DNA of 64,000 nt, taken from positions 62,001 through 126,000 of the forward strand of contig NZ_JAINFJ010000010.1 in assembly GCF_019966595.1 (NCBI RefSeq), read 5' to 3'. Positions 18,601-26,798 of the stretch are shown piece after piece (within the stretch, counting starts at the first letter, position 1; every line of letters starts with the position of its first letter). The DNA comes from Oricola indica (lineage in GTDB: Bacteria; Pseudomonadota; Alphaproteobacteria; Rhizobiales; Rhizobiaceae). The notes below the pieces were generated by a model. That model was not told the DNA's origin, did no database searches, and worked only from the letters and a program-made list of their open reading frames with translations. A program made the translations under genes and the position numbers.

Positions 18601-20121
18601 CTATAGCCATGCATTGATATGCCAGGGAGCGAACTCGTCGTCGCCGTATCCGAGGTCTTCGCTGCGCGTGGCTTTGCCGGAGGCGCTTTCGAGCATCAGT
18701 TGGAAGATCCGCTCTCCCATCTCCTCGAGGCTTTCCTCGCCATCGAGAAGCGTACCGCAATTGAAATCCATGTCCTCGCGCATCCGATCGAACATCGGCG
18801 TATTGGATGCGAGCTTGACGGACGGCGTCGGGCGGCAGCCGAAGCATGATCCCCTGCCTGTCGTGAACATGATGAGGTTCGCGCCAGACGCAACCTGCCC
18901 GGTCGCGGAAATGGGATCGAAACCGGGCGAGTCCATGAAGATGAGCCCCTTCTTTTCTGCCGGCTCCGCATAGTGGATCACATCCACAAGATTGGTTGTT
19001 CCACCCTTGGCCACGGCTCCCAGCGACTTTTCCAGGATCGTCGTCAATCCGCCTTCCCTGTTGCCGGGCGATGCGTTGCCGTCGAAGCCCTGCGGCTCGC
19101 GCCTGGTATAGTCCTGCCACCAGTCGATCAGCGCGATCAGCCGCTCCCCAACCTCATGGCTGACGGCGCGTTCGAGCAACAGATTTTCGGCGCCGTGTAT
19201 CTCGGGCGTCTCGGCAAGGATCGCGGTGCCCCCGCATGCGACAAGGCGATCGACGGCCGCGCCAAGAGCCGGATTGGCCGTCAGGCCCGACATGCCGTCC
19301 GACCCGCCACATTGCAGGCCGACGACCAGCTCGGATGCCGGGATCGGTTCGCGTTCGGCCTTCGCCGCCTCGACCAGCATTTCCTCGACATCTGCGACAC
19401 CCGCCGAGATCGCCGCGCGGGTTCCGCCGGCATCCTGGATGGAAATCGTGCGCAGCATGGGCCCCGGCACGAAGTGCTGATCCTTGAGCAACGCGCTGAT
19501 CTGATTGTCTTCGCATCCAAGCCCCACCAGCAGGATACCGGCGAAGTTCGGGTGGCGCATATAGCCACCAATCGTACGACGCAGCATGTCCATGCTGGTC
19601 GAGCCGTTGGAGACACTGCAGCCGGATTTGTGGGTGAGCGGCACGACGCCATCGACGCCGGGATAAGGTTCCAGCGCTCCCGGCATGCTGAAGTGCTCCG
19701 CTATCTTCTTCGAGACCAGGCTGGAGCAGTTCACCGAGGCGATGACCCCGATGTAATTGCGGGTCCCGACCTTCCCGTTGGAGCGGCGATATCCCTGGAA
19801 GACCGGCACGCGGTCGGCATCGACAAACCGGGTGTTGCGCAGGCGTGCACCGATTTCCAGCGCGGCATGGGACGGTTCGTAACCAAGATTGTGTTCGTGC
19901 ACCCAGCTGCCCGGCAGTATGTCCATACGCGCGCGCCCGATGACCAGCCCCATCCGGCGAACCTCCTCACCCGCCTTGATCGGAGCGATGGCGATCTTGT
20001 GCCCTGCCGGCGCCGCTTCGATGGCGACGAGCCCGAATCCGTCCAGCGGGTCTCCAATATCGAGAGCGTCTATGGCGATGGCGACCTGGTCGTCATGCTG
20101 CATGTGTAGGAGTCTTTTCAA
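18601..20121 (-). CDS. UxaA-family altronate/galactarate-type dehydratase
   Basis: A full-length UxaA/GarD family dehydratase of about 506 residues. An N-terminal SAF-like domain (HDDQVAIAIDAL, then GHKIAIAPI) is followed by the catalytic domain with GVIASVNCSS, LTHKSGCSVSNGSTSMD and GLQCGGSDGMSGLTANPALG, and FTTGRGSCFGC near the end, the region binding the iron centre. The family removes water from sugar acids such as D-altronate or D-galactarate. I chose the TTG at 20121: GGAG lies 6 bases upstream, and the SAF domain normally begins at this point; the ATG at 20103 would trim it and the ATG at 20190 lacks a ribosome site. It has its own promoter region with an operator palindrome. Confidence 0.88.
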   Translation of the reverse strand: MKRLLHMQHDDQVAIAIDALDIGDPLDGFGLVAIEAAPAGHKIAIAPIKAGEEVRRMGLVIGRARMDILPGSWVHEHNLGYEPSHAALEIGARLRNTRFVDADRVPVFQGYRRSNGKVGTRNYIGVIASVNCSSLVSKKIAEHFSMPGALEPYPGVDGVVPLTHKSGCSVSNGSTSMDMLRRTIGGYMRHPNFAGILLVGLGCEDNQISALLKDQHFVPGPMLRTISIQDAGGTRAAISAGVADVEEMLVEAAKAEREPIPASELVVGLQCGGSDGMSGLTANPALGAAVDRLVACGGTAILAETPEIHGAENLLLERAVSHEVGERLIALIDWWQDYTRREPQGFDGNASPGNREGGLTTILEKSLGAVAKGGTTNLVDVIHYAEPAEKKGLIFMDSPGFDPISATGQVASGANLIMFTTGRGSCFGCRPTPSVKLASNTPMFDRMREDMDFNCGTLLDGEESLEEMGERIFQLMLESASGKATRSEDLGYGDDEFAPWHINAWL

Positions 20122-20224
20122 GGCGGTCTCCGGCTGAGTGAAAAAGGTGAGGAAACGACGACGTCTGCCCGCCGCATGCATAGTGGGCATCAGCCGTATC
20201 TAAGCACACATACCTAATGTTAAC

Positions 20225-20244
20225 AATGATTGTCAGCAATCATT
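20225..20244. promoter_or_regulatory. Operator palindrome, FCD-GntR type (site 4)
   Basis: AATGATTG-TCAG-CAATCATT has perfect 8-bp arms. Its core ATTGTCAGCAAT is the exact reverse complement of the site over the hyuA promoter at 9069-9080. It lies about 100 bp upstream of the dehydratase start. Confidence 0.6.
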
Positions 20245-20364
20245 CAAAGATTGTCGCTGAGCTTTTCACGGGCTACTTTATGAGCCGGGGCTGCGGATGC
20301 ATGGCGCCCAGATGATTTTGTTTTCGCGCGCGACGAAAGGGCGATATGGAACAGGAAAAGCAAC

Positions 20365-21021
20365 ATGCGCCAATGCCTTGACGGGTCTGCCATGCTCTTT
20401 GAAGGCATGAGGATCGAGACGCTCGACGGCCTGGCACAGAGACTGCCTCAACGTGACACAATTCTTTGCCTCGGCAACGGCCCATCATCGGAAGATCCGC
20501 GCCTTGCCAATTTCGAGGACCCGATCCTGTTCCGCGTGAACTGGATTTGGTCCGAACGCGACTGGCTGAACAAACCCGATCTGGTGCTGACGGGCGATCC
20601 GGATCTTGTTGCACTCGCGAAACAGCCGGTCGTCGTCTTTCCGACACTCGAAATCGGCCAGCCAATTCTTCGAGACCACGCGGAACGAGGCCATCTGCCG
20701 AATTCCGGCTATGTATTCCTCAGCCGCTTCTGCCCGATCCTGGCAGACCTTTCAGGACCGCAGATCCCTACCAACGGCGCTCTCATGATCGCGCTTTCCG
20801 TAGCCCTCCGACCGAAACGAATCGTCATCGCCGGCATTGATCTCTACCGCCACCCACAGGGCAAGTACCCGGGCGCACCGGACGAGGCCGAGGGATATAC
20901 CAGCCAGCACAGCGCTGAGATTGACCTCGCCTTGATCGACTACGCGCTTACCGATTTCTCCGGCGAAGTAACGATACTCAGTGAAAACCTGCGTAACGCT
21001 CTCGCTTCTCACCGGGACTGA
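20365..21021 (+). CDS. GT42 (CST-I/II) sialyltransferase-like protein
   Basis: A 218-residue protein that I align by eye with Campylobacter CstII-type sialyltransferases (GT42). GNGPS at 37-41 and the Asn in FRVNW (59) match AGNGPS and FRCNQ. PTNGALMIALSVAL then GIDLYR at 157-162 with Tyr168 match the TSG..ALGY..SGIDFYQ region with its two active-site Tyr. His182 in QHSAEID matches the catalytic His in GHSKNTD. The tail ILSENLRNAL matches the family end. It is shorter than CstII (about 290), mostly lacking the variable lid. Start chosen for AGGAAA 7 bases upstream. No signal or TM is seen. It stands alone between catabolic operons with no CMP-sialic acid genes in view. Alternatives are another sugar-nucleotide transferase of the DUF115-like type. 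Confidence 0.65.
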   Translation: MRQCLDGSAMLFEGMRIETLDGLAQRLPQRDTILCLGNGPSSEDPRLANFEDPILFRVNWIWSERDWLNKPDLVLTGDPDLVALAKQPVVVFPTLEIGQPILRDHAERGHLPNSGYVFLSRFCPILADLSGPQIPTNGALMIALSVALRPKRIVIAGIDLYRHPQGKYPGAPDEAEGYTSQHSAEIDLALIDYALTDFSGEVTILSENLRNALASHRD

Positions 21022-21199
21022 CAATACCGGTCTCAACGAAAGCAATGTGTAGATACATCGGCTGCGCGGTTCGACTGTTATCGACGGGCGAGGAAAACCT
21101 GCGTGAGACCAGAGCCTGCAAAGCAGCGAGCTTACGCATCAGAGCGAAGCACGATATTTTTCTCGTCGCTTCTGAAAGCACGCTTTGGATGAGAATCAC

Positions 21200-22633
21200 T
21201 CATCCCCAGCCCGAAACCGATTTGACGGCCAGGTATTCCTCGAGCCCCCATGTACCGCCTTCTCGGCCTCCGCCCGAATGGCGAACGCCTCCGAAGGGAG
21301 AGCCGGCGCCGCGCGGCTGGCCATTCATCTCCACCATGCCGGATCGCAAGCCCATCGCCATCCGGTTTCTCCGTTCGCCATCCGCGCTCTGCACGTAATT
21401 CGTCAGGCCGTATGGCGTATCGTTGGCGATTTGCAGCGCGTGTTCCTCGTCCTCGAAGGGGATGATGGAAAGCACGGGGCCGAAAATCTCCTCGCGGGCG
21501 ATCGTCATGTCGTTGGTGACGTCGGCGAATACTGTCGGCTGGACGAAGAAACCGCGGTTGAACCCAGCAGGCCGGCCGGGGCCGCCGGCCACCAGCCTCG
21601 CGCCTTCGTCCATGCCCTTTTCGATGAGTGCCTGGACGCGTTCATACTGCCGGCCGTTGACCACCGGCCCGATATGCGCGCCCTCCTCCCGCGACGGACC
21701 GACGGTCACGGTTTCTGCGACCCGGCGAGCCTTCTCGACCGCCTCTTCATAGAACGGGCGCTCCACCAGCATCCGCGTCGGCGCATTGCAGCTCTGGCCG
21801 CTGTTCATCATGCAGGCCCGAACACCGCGCTCCACCGCTTCGTCGTCCGCGTCGGCGAAGATCAGGTTGGCGCCCTTGCCGCCGAGTTCCAGCGCGACGC
21901 GCTTGAACGTGTCGGCAGCTCCCTTCAGGACGCTGGCGCCGGCACCCGTGGAACCGGTGAAGGATATCATCGTGACGTCAGGATGCTCGACGAGCCGGGC
22001 GCCCGCTGTCGCGCCGTCGCCCTGAATGAGATTGAAGACGCCTGCAGGTACTCCTGCCTCGTCGATGATCTCCGCGAGCAGCGCCGAAGACAGCGGAGCG
22101 AACTCCGACGGCTTGAGCACCATTGTGCAGCCGGCAAGCAGGGCCGGAATGACCTTGAGCGCGACCTGGCTCATCGGCCAATTCCATGGCGTGATCATGC
22201 CGACCACGCCAATCGGCTCCATCAGGATCCTGTCGTCGGGAGCATGCGGACCAAGCTGGCGGACGAACTCGAAATCCGTCATCGCGGCGAGGAAGTTTTT
22301 CATGTGCCGCAAAGCCGCAGGCGCCTGGCGCGTCCGCGCCAGATCGATCGGCGCACCCATTTCCTCGCTGATCGCCAGCGCCATCTCCTCGCTTCGCCGC
22401 GCGTAAACCTCTTGAATGCGCTCAACGACGGCGATGCGCTCTGCGGGTGCAGTCGCTGACCAGGCAGGAAAGGCCGCGTTCGCCGCAGCCACAGCGGCAT
22501 CGACATCCGACGCATTCGCAAGGGAAATCGATCCCGTTGTCTGTTCGGTCGAGGGATCGACCATGACATGTTCGGCATTCGAACTCGCGGCAACCCAGCG
22601 GCCGCCGATATAGAATTCACGCAGATCGCGCAC
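21200..22633 (-). CDS. Aldehyde dehydrogenase family protein
   Basis: A 477-residue NAD(P)-dependent aldehyde dehydrogenase. The catalytic Cys lies in MMNSGQSCNAPTRMLV, the Glu in ALELGGKGANLIF, and the cofactor loop in SFTGSTGAGASVL; the MITPWNWPM block is standard. I place the start at GTG 22633, with GGAG 9 bases upstream and a conserved LREFYIGGRWV beginning; a longer reading would overlap the ABC ATPase gene. It is the last gene of the minus-strand ABC/GMC/dehydratase operon and probably oxidises an aldehyde formed in that pathway. Confidence 0.9.
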   Translation of the reverse strand: MRDLREFYIGGRWVAASSNAEHVMVDPSTEQTTGSISLANASDVDAAVAAANAAFPAWSATAPAERIAVVERIQEVYARRSEEMALAISEEMGAPIDLARTRQAPAALRHMKNFLAAMTDFEFVRQLGPHAPDDRILMEPIGVVGMITPWNWPMSQVALKVIPALLAGCTMVLKPSEFAPLSSALLAEIIDEAGVPAGVFNLIQGDGATAGARLVEHPDVTMISFTGSTGAGASVLKGAADTFKRVALELGGKGANLIFADADDEAVERGVRACMMNSGQSCNAPTRMLVERPFYEEAVEKARRVAETVTVGPSREEGAHIGPVVNGRQYERVQALIEKGMDEGARLVAGGPGRPAGFNRGFFVQPTVFADVTNDMTIAREEIFGPVLSIIPFEDEEHALQIANDTPYGLTNYVQSADGERRNRMAMGLRSGMVEMNGQPRGAGSPFGGVRHSGGGREGGTWGLEEYLAVKSVSGWG

Positions 22634-22676
22634 GTTACTGATCTCCTTGATGTTCGCTCGGCTTAGTTGCCCGAAT

Positions 22677-23750
22677 TCAGGCGACGTCTTCCATTTCGGC
22701 CACCTCCGGCACAGGTGCCGCGTCGAAGATATGAATGAGGTCCGGCGCGGCACTCAGATGGATTGTCTCTCCGGGCCTGACCGCCGTTCGTCCACGGACC
22801 AGAACGCGCACGACATTGCCGGCAAGGCGAGCGGTTATCTGGGTTTCTGACCCGGTTGGCTCGACAACAGACACGGTTGCGGGCCAGCCGTTTTCGCTCA
22901 ATTCGAAATGCTCGGGGCGCACGCCGACGGTGATGCGCGACCTGCCCTTGGGATCGCCCGCAGGAAGCTCGAGCCGTGTTCCATCCGAGAGGACGAGACA
23001 GGTGTTGTCGACGAGATCACCCTCCAGGAAATTCATGGGCGGTGAGCCGATGAAAGCCGCGACAAAGAGGCTCGCGGGATTGTCGTACAGTTCGAGCGGC
23101 GGGCCCTCCTGCTCGATTACCCCGCCATTCAGGACAACGACCCGATCGGCGAGCGTCATCGCCTCGATCTGATCGTGGGTCACGTAAATCGTCGTCGTCT
23201 TCAGGCGCTGGTGAAGTTCCTTGATTTCGGATCGCATCTGGACGCGCAACTTCGCGTCGAGATTGGACAAGGGCTCGTCGAACAGAAAGACGTTCGGGTC
23301 GCGAACGATCGCCCGACCCATGGCGACGCGCTGGCGCTGACCGCCGGAAAGTTGCCGCGGCTTGCGGTCGAGCAGGTGTTCCAGTCCGAGAATGCGCGCC
23401 GCTTCGGTCACGCGTTGTTCGATATCGGCGCGCGGCACCCTGCGCTGCCGCAGCGCAAAGCCCATGTTTTCGCGGACATTCTTGTGCGGATAAAGCGCGT
23501 AGTTCTGAAACACCATGGCGATATCGCGATCCTTCGGCGCGACATCGTTGACCACGCGGTCCCCGATATGGATCTCGCCGCCGGTGATGTCTTCCAGGCC
23601 AGCGATCATACGAAGAAGGGTCGACTTGCCGCATCCGGACGGGCCGACCAACGCGACGAACTCCCCGTCCTCGATATCGATGGAAACGCCGTGAAGCACC
23701 TCCACCGAACCATAGGATTTGCGTGCGTCGCGAATGTTTACGGTACCCAT
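22677..23750 (-). CDS. ABC transporter ATP-binding protein, UgpC/MalK type
   Basis: A 357-residue carbohydrate-importer ATPase. It shows Walker [10 protein letters not shown], signature [14 protein letters not shown], Walker [13 protein letters not shown] and switch His in YVTHDQ within the first 220 residues, followed by the TOBE regulatory domain (GVRPEHFEL). The ATG at 23750 has GGAGGAG upstream. It powers the two permeases encoded upstream in the same operon, although the gntR gene lies between; such single-ATPase CUT1 systems use a homodimer. Confidence 0.93.
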   Translation of the reverse strand: MGTVNIRDARKSYGSVEVLHGVSIDIEDGEFVALVGPSGCGKSTLLRMIAGLEDITGGEIHIGDRVVNDVAPKDRDIAMVFQNYALYPHKNVRENMGFALRQRRVPRADIEQRVTEAARILGLEHLLDRKPRQLSGGQRQRVAMGRAIVRDPNVFLFDEPLSNLDAKLRVQMRSEIKELHQRLKTTTIYVTHDQIEAMTLADRVVVLNGGVIEQEGPPLELYDNPASLFVAAFIGSPPMNFLEGDLVDNTCLVLSDGTRLELPAGDPKGRSRITVGVRPEHFELSENGWPATVSVVEPTGSETQITARLAGNVVRVLVRGRTAVRPGETIHLSAAPDLIHIFDAAPVPEVAEMEDVA

Positions 23751-23800
23751 TGGGATCTCCTCCTTCGAAGGCCGCCGATACAAGGCGGCGGCCGGCAGGT

Positions 23801-24484
23801 TCAGGCCTGCCTGCGTTTGTCGATTGCCGGTATCTCGCTGATCATGCGGATCAGGAAATCGCCGGTGTTCTTTTCGTGTTGCTTGACCATTTCGGCGGCG
23901 CCCTTGAAATCGCCGGCGCGCAGCATGTCGCGAATGCTCTTATGCTCCGTCAGCGCGTCGCAGAGCCGGTGATGCTGGGGCGGAATGCCGTGCCGTTGCG
24001 CCGACATCTGGCCGTGCATGTTCTCGATCAGCTTGTGGCACCATGGCGACTGCGGGTTGTCGCAAAGAAGCTCGTGAAACTCATAGTTCTTCTGTGCAAC
24101 GAGGTCGTAGTCCTTCCGGTCGAGAGCCTCCGCATAGGCCTCGATGTTCTCGTCGATCGTCGCGAGGCGCTCGGCGTCGAAATTCGGCGCTCCGAGTTCG
24201 ATCGCGAGGCCGCAGACCCGACCGCGCAACGCGCTGATTTCCCGGATCTGATCGGCCCTCAACCCCTGGACGACGGCGCCAATGTGGCTCTGGATATCGA
24301 GCCACCCCTCTGAAGCGAGCCCGCGGATCGCTTCGCGGATCGGGGTTTCGCTTATTCCCAGTGCCGTCGAAACCTCGCGCGTGGTGATCCTGTCCCCCGG
24401 GCCGACGGCTCCGCTCAGGATCATGGACTGGATGTGGCGCCGGGCCATTTCCGCCTTGGTCATGTAGGTTTTCGGGTTTTCCAT
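23801..24484 (-). CDS. GntR-family transcriptional regulator (FCD subfamily)
   Basis: A 227-residue regulator. It has a winged HTH ([44 protein letters not shown] in short pieces around residues 8-50) and an FCD ligand domain with [20 protein letters not shown] and VKQHE metal ligands. It sits inside the ABC operon, between permease and ATPase genes, so it is cotranscribed with its probable targets. The 16-bp palindrome before the binding-protein gene is the obvious candidate operator. The inducer is presumably the imported sugar acid or a catabolite. Confidence 0.9.
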   Translation of the reverse strand: MENPKTYMTKAEMARRHIQSMILSGAVGPGDRITTREVSTALGISETPIREAIRGLASEGWLDIQSHIGAVVQGLRADQIREISALRGRVCGLAIELGAPNFDAERLATIDENIEAYAEALDRKDYDLVAQKNYEFHELLCDNPQSPWCHKLIENMHGQMSAQRHGIPPQHHRLCDALTEHKSIRDMLRAGDFKGAAEMVKQHEKNTGDFLIRMISEIPAIDKRRQA

Positions 24485-24523
24485 GGTTCGATCCAGTTCC
24501 GGTAAGAAAGGCCGATGCGGCGA

Positions 24524-25384
24524 CTATCCCTTGGTCGCTCCATCGGCCAGACCCTTAATCAGCCACTTCTGGACCAAAAGCGCAAAGATGACGACCGGCA
24601 CCACGGTGATCGTGCCGACCGCGGTGAGCGCCGCCCAATTGGCGCCGTTGACCGTATCGCCAGCGATCCCGGCGATGGCCACCGGAATGGTGGAGGCGTG
24701 CCGGTTGGTGAGAACCAGCGCGAAAAGCAGTTCCTCCCATGCGAGAATCATCGAGAAGATCAGTGTCGACAACAGGCCGGGAATGGATATCGGTACGATG
24801 ATCTTGAAAAAGGCTCCGTAACGCGAACAGCCATCGATCATCGCCGATTCCTCCAATTCGCGCGGCAACGAGAGGAAGAAGCTGCGCATCAGCCACATCA
24901 CATAGGGAACCAGAAACGTGCTGTAGGCGAGGATGAGGGTGATGTGCTTGTCGGTCAGACCGAGATTGCGGGCGACGAGGAACATCGGCACGGCAAGCGC
25001 GATCGGCGGAACGCCGCGCGACAGGAGAATGAGAACGCCGATGGTGGCCGCGCCGCGCAGCCTGATGCGGGCAAGCGCGTAGCCGGCCATCGTTCCCACG
25101 ACGATGGATAGCAGACCGGAGCCTGTCGCCACGATGATCGTGTTGATCAGGCGCGGCACGATGTCGGCGCGCGTCATGTACTCGATATAGGCGTCGAGCG
25201 TCGGCTTGAAGAAGAATGTCGGCGGGCTGGTGAAGATATCGACCTGATCCTTGAAGGAGGTCAGGACCATCCAGTAGATCGGAAACAGGAAGACGATGCT
25301 GACGATCACGCCGCCCGCAATGCGAAGATTGTGTCCAAGCGAGCGGCGCAGACGCTTCGGTGCCGGAGTGACGATCGCGCTCAA
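24524..25384 (-). CDS. Carbohydrate ABC transporter permease, MalG type
   Basis: A 286-residue inner-membrane permease with six predicted TM helices. The EAA loop that docks the ATPase reads EESAMIDGCSRYGAFFKIIVPISIPGL in part (around residues 195-220). The TTG start at 25384 overlaps the stop of the MalF-type gene as TTGA, with GGAGG 8 bases upstream. It works with the MalF-type permease, the UgpC-type ATPase and the binding protein at 31.2 kb. Confidence 0.9.
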   Translation of the reverse strand: MSAIVTPAPKRLRRSLGHNLRIAGGVIVSIVFLFPIYWMVLTSFKDQVDIFTSPPTFFFKPTLDAYIEYMTRADIVPRLINTIIVATGSGLLSIVVGTMAGYALARIRLRGAATIGVLILLSRGVPPIALAVPMFLVARNLGLTDKHITLILAYSTFLVPYVMWLMRSFFLSLPRELEESAMIDGCSRYGAFFKIIVPISIPGLLSTLIFSMILAWEELLFALVLTNRHASTIPVAIAGIAGDTVNGANWAALTAVGTITVVPVVIFALLVQKWLIKGLADGATKG

Positions 25385-26307
25385 AACAGTTCCTCCAGCT
25401 TGCGGCTGCCGCGCAGGAACAGGCCAGTCAGCACCATGGTCAAAATCAGGACAATCACGGCCATTGCCGCCGATTCGGCGAAACGCAGAGAGCGAAAAGC
25501 TTCCTCGTAAATGAACAAATTGACCACGTTGGTCGCCTTGCCCGGCCCGCCATAGGTGGCCGCCAGAACGATATCGAACATCTTCACCGCGCCGAGCCAG
25601 CGGATCACGAATGTCGCGGCGATGACCGGCACCAGCAGCGGCACCGCGACCGACCAGAGTGTCGACCACCAGTTCGCGCCATCGATCCTTGCCGCCTCGA
25701 ACACATCCTTGGGAAGCGCCAGCAAGGCGGCGGTGGCGATGAGGACAATGAAGGGCGTCCACCGCCATGTGTCGATGATGATGATCGACGCCATCGCCAG
25801 CGTCGGATCGCCGAACCAGTCCAGCGGACCGATCCCGATAAAGCCCAGCCAATAGTTCATGATGCCCCAGAGCGGATCGAGGATCATCCGCCACATGCCG
25901 CCCGCCACCACCGGCGCGACGACCATGGGGATGATGAAAAGCGCCCGGACCAGGCCTCTTCCCTTCCACTCGGCGTTGATGAGAAAGGCGATGCCGAAGC
26001 CAAGGACAACCTGTAGAGGAAGGGCGATCACCAGATAGATCAGCGTCACCTCGAGGGAATCCCAGAAACGATAATCGCTCATCACCTCGCGGTAATTTTC
26101 CCAGCCGACCCATTCACCAGCGCCGAAGGTTGCGATGTCAAAGCGCGAGAAGCTGATGTCGATCGTGTAGAAGATCGGATAGGCCAGAAGGGCGATAAGG
26201 AGTACGATCGACGGCGCCATGAAGGACCAGCGCACGAAAAGGTCGCCGATCCGTCTCCGACGGCGCGGGGCGGCATTCGGTCCGGCCTGTGCTTTTTCGG
26301 ATGTCAT
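25381..26307 (-). CDS. Carbohydrate ABC transporter permease, MalF type
   Basis: A 308-residue permease with a basic N-terminus (PRRRRRIGDLF) and six predicted TM helices from about residue 27. The EAA motif FEAARIDGANWWSTLWSVAVPLL is visible. I chose the ATG at 26307 with GGGAGAAAG just upstream. It overlaps the MalG-type gene by 4 bp and follows the GMC small-subunit gene by 16 bp. Confidence 0.9.
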   Translation of the reverse strand: MTSEKAQAGPNAAPRRRRRIGDLFVRWSFMAPSIVLLIALLAYPIFYTIDISFSRFDIATFGAGEWVGWENYREVMSDYRFWDSLEVTLIYLVIALPLQVVLGFGIAFLINAEWKGRGLVRALFIIPMVVAPVVAGGMWRMILDPLWGIMNYWLGFIGIGPLDWFGDPTLAMASIIIIDTWRWTPFIVLIATAALLALPKDVFEAARIDGANWWSTLWSVAVPLLVPVIAATFVIRWLGAVKMFDIVLAATYGGPGKATNVVNLFIYEEAFRSLRFAESAAMAVIVLILTMVLTGLFLRGSRKLEELF

Positions 26308-26323
26308 CTCTCTTTCTCCCTGC

Positions 26324-26791
26324 CTATCCGGCATCGCGATAGATCCTGCCGCGCGCCCGAACGGGGTCGAGCAGCGACAAGTCGCCCTGCTCCACCTTGT
26401 AGCCCTTCGGAAATGCGGGGCGCGCTTCCATTCCGATGGAAGCCATGACCCGATCGTCGCGATAGTAACAACGAGCGACCACTGACTCGATCACGCCCGC
26501 AAGATCCGCATGCCGGGTGCGAAATTCGGCAAGCCGTTTGGCCTGCTCGGCTCTCGACAGCGCCAAGATCATCCCGTCCGAAAGGTCGTTCACGACCTGC
26601 AGCGCCTTTCCCAACGCCTCCCTGTCACGATCGATGGAGCGGGTGATGTCCGCAAAAATACGCAGATCGTCTGCCCCGGGTACGCCGTACTCCACGCTCG
26701 CCGGGATCATGTGTCCCGCGACGCACAGCAGCGTCACCCTTTCGATGTCGGTCAGCGGCGCCGGAGGCTGTTTGTCGCTCATCGTCGTCAT
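26324..26791 (-). CDS. Gluconate 2-dehydrogenase subunit 3-like small subunit
   Basis: A 155-residue protein resembling the small (gamma) subunit of membrane gluconate/glucose dehydrogenases: LTDIERVTLLCVAGHMIPAS followed by GVPGADDLRIFADI is the family's N-terminal pattern. In characterised systems this subunit carries a Tat signal and helps export the GMC subunit. Here no twin-arginine or hydrophobic leader is seen whether translation starts at 26791 or 26782. GAGG lies 5 bases before the ATG at 26791, and the GMC gene ends 7 bp upstream, so the pair is surely cotranscribed. Confidence 0.75.
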   Translation of the reverse strand: MTTMSDKQPPAPLTDIERVTLLCVAGHMIPASVEYGVPGADDLRIFADITRSIDRDREALGKALQVVNDLSDGMILALSRAEQAKRLAEFRTRHADLAGVIESVVARCYYRDDRVMASIGMEARPAFPKGYKVEQGDLSLLDPVRARGRIYRDAG

Positions 26792-26798
26792 TGATGCC

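Noticed and set aside
15534-21021. A sialic acid pathway (NanA-like lyases, TRAP transporter, GT42-like gene)
   Set aside because: No NanE, NanK, NagA/B or CMP-sialate synthase is present; the two DHDPS-family genes are coregulated with hydantoinase and sugar-acid genes instead.
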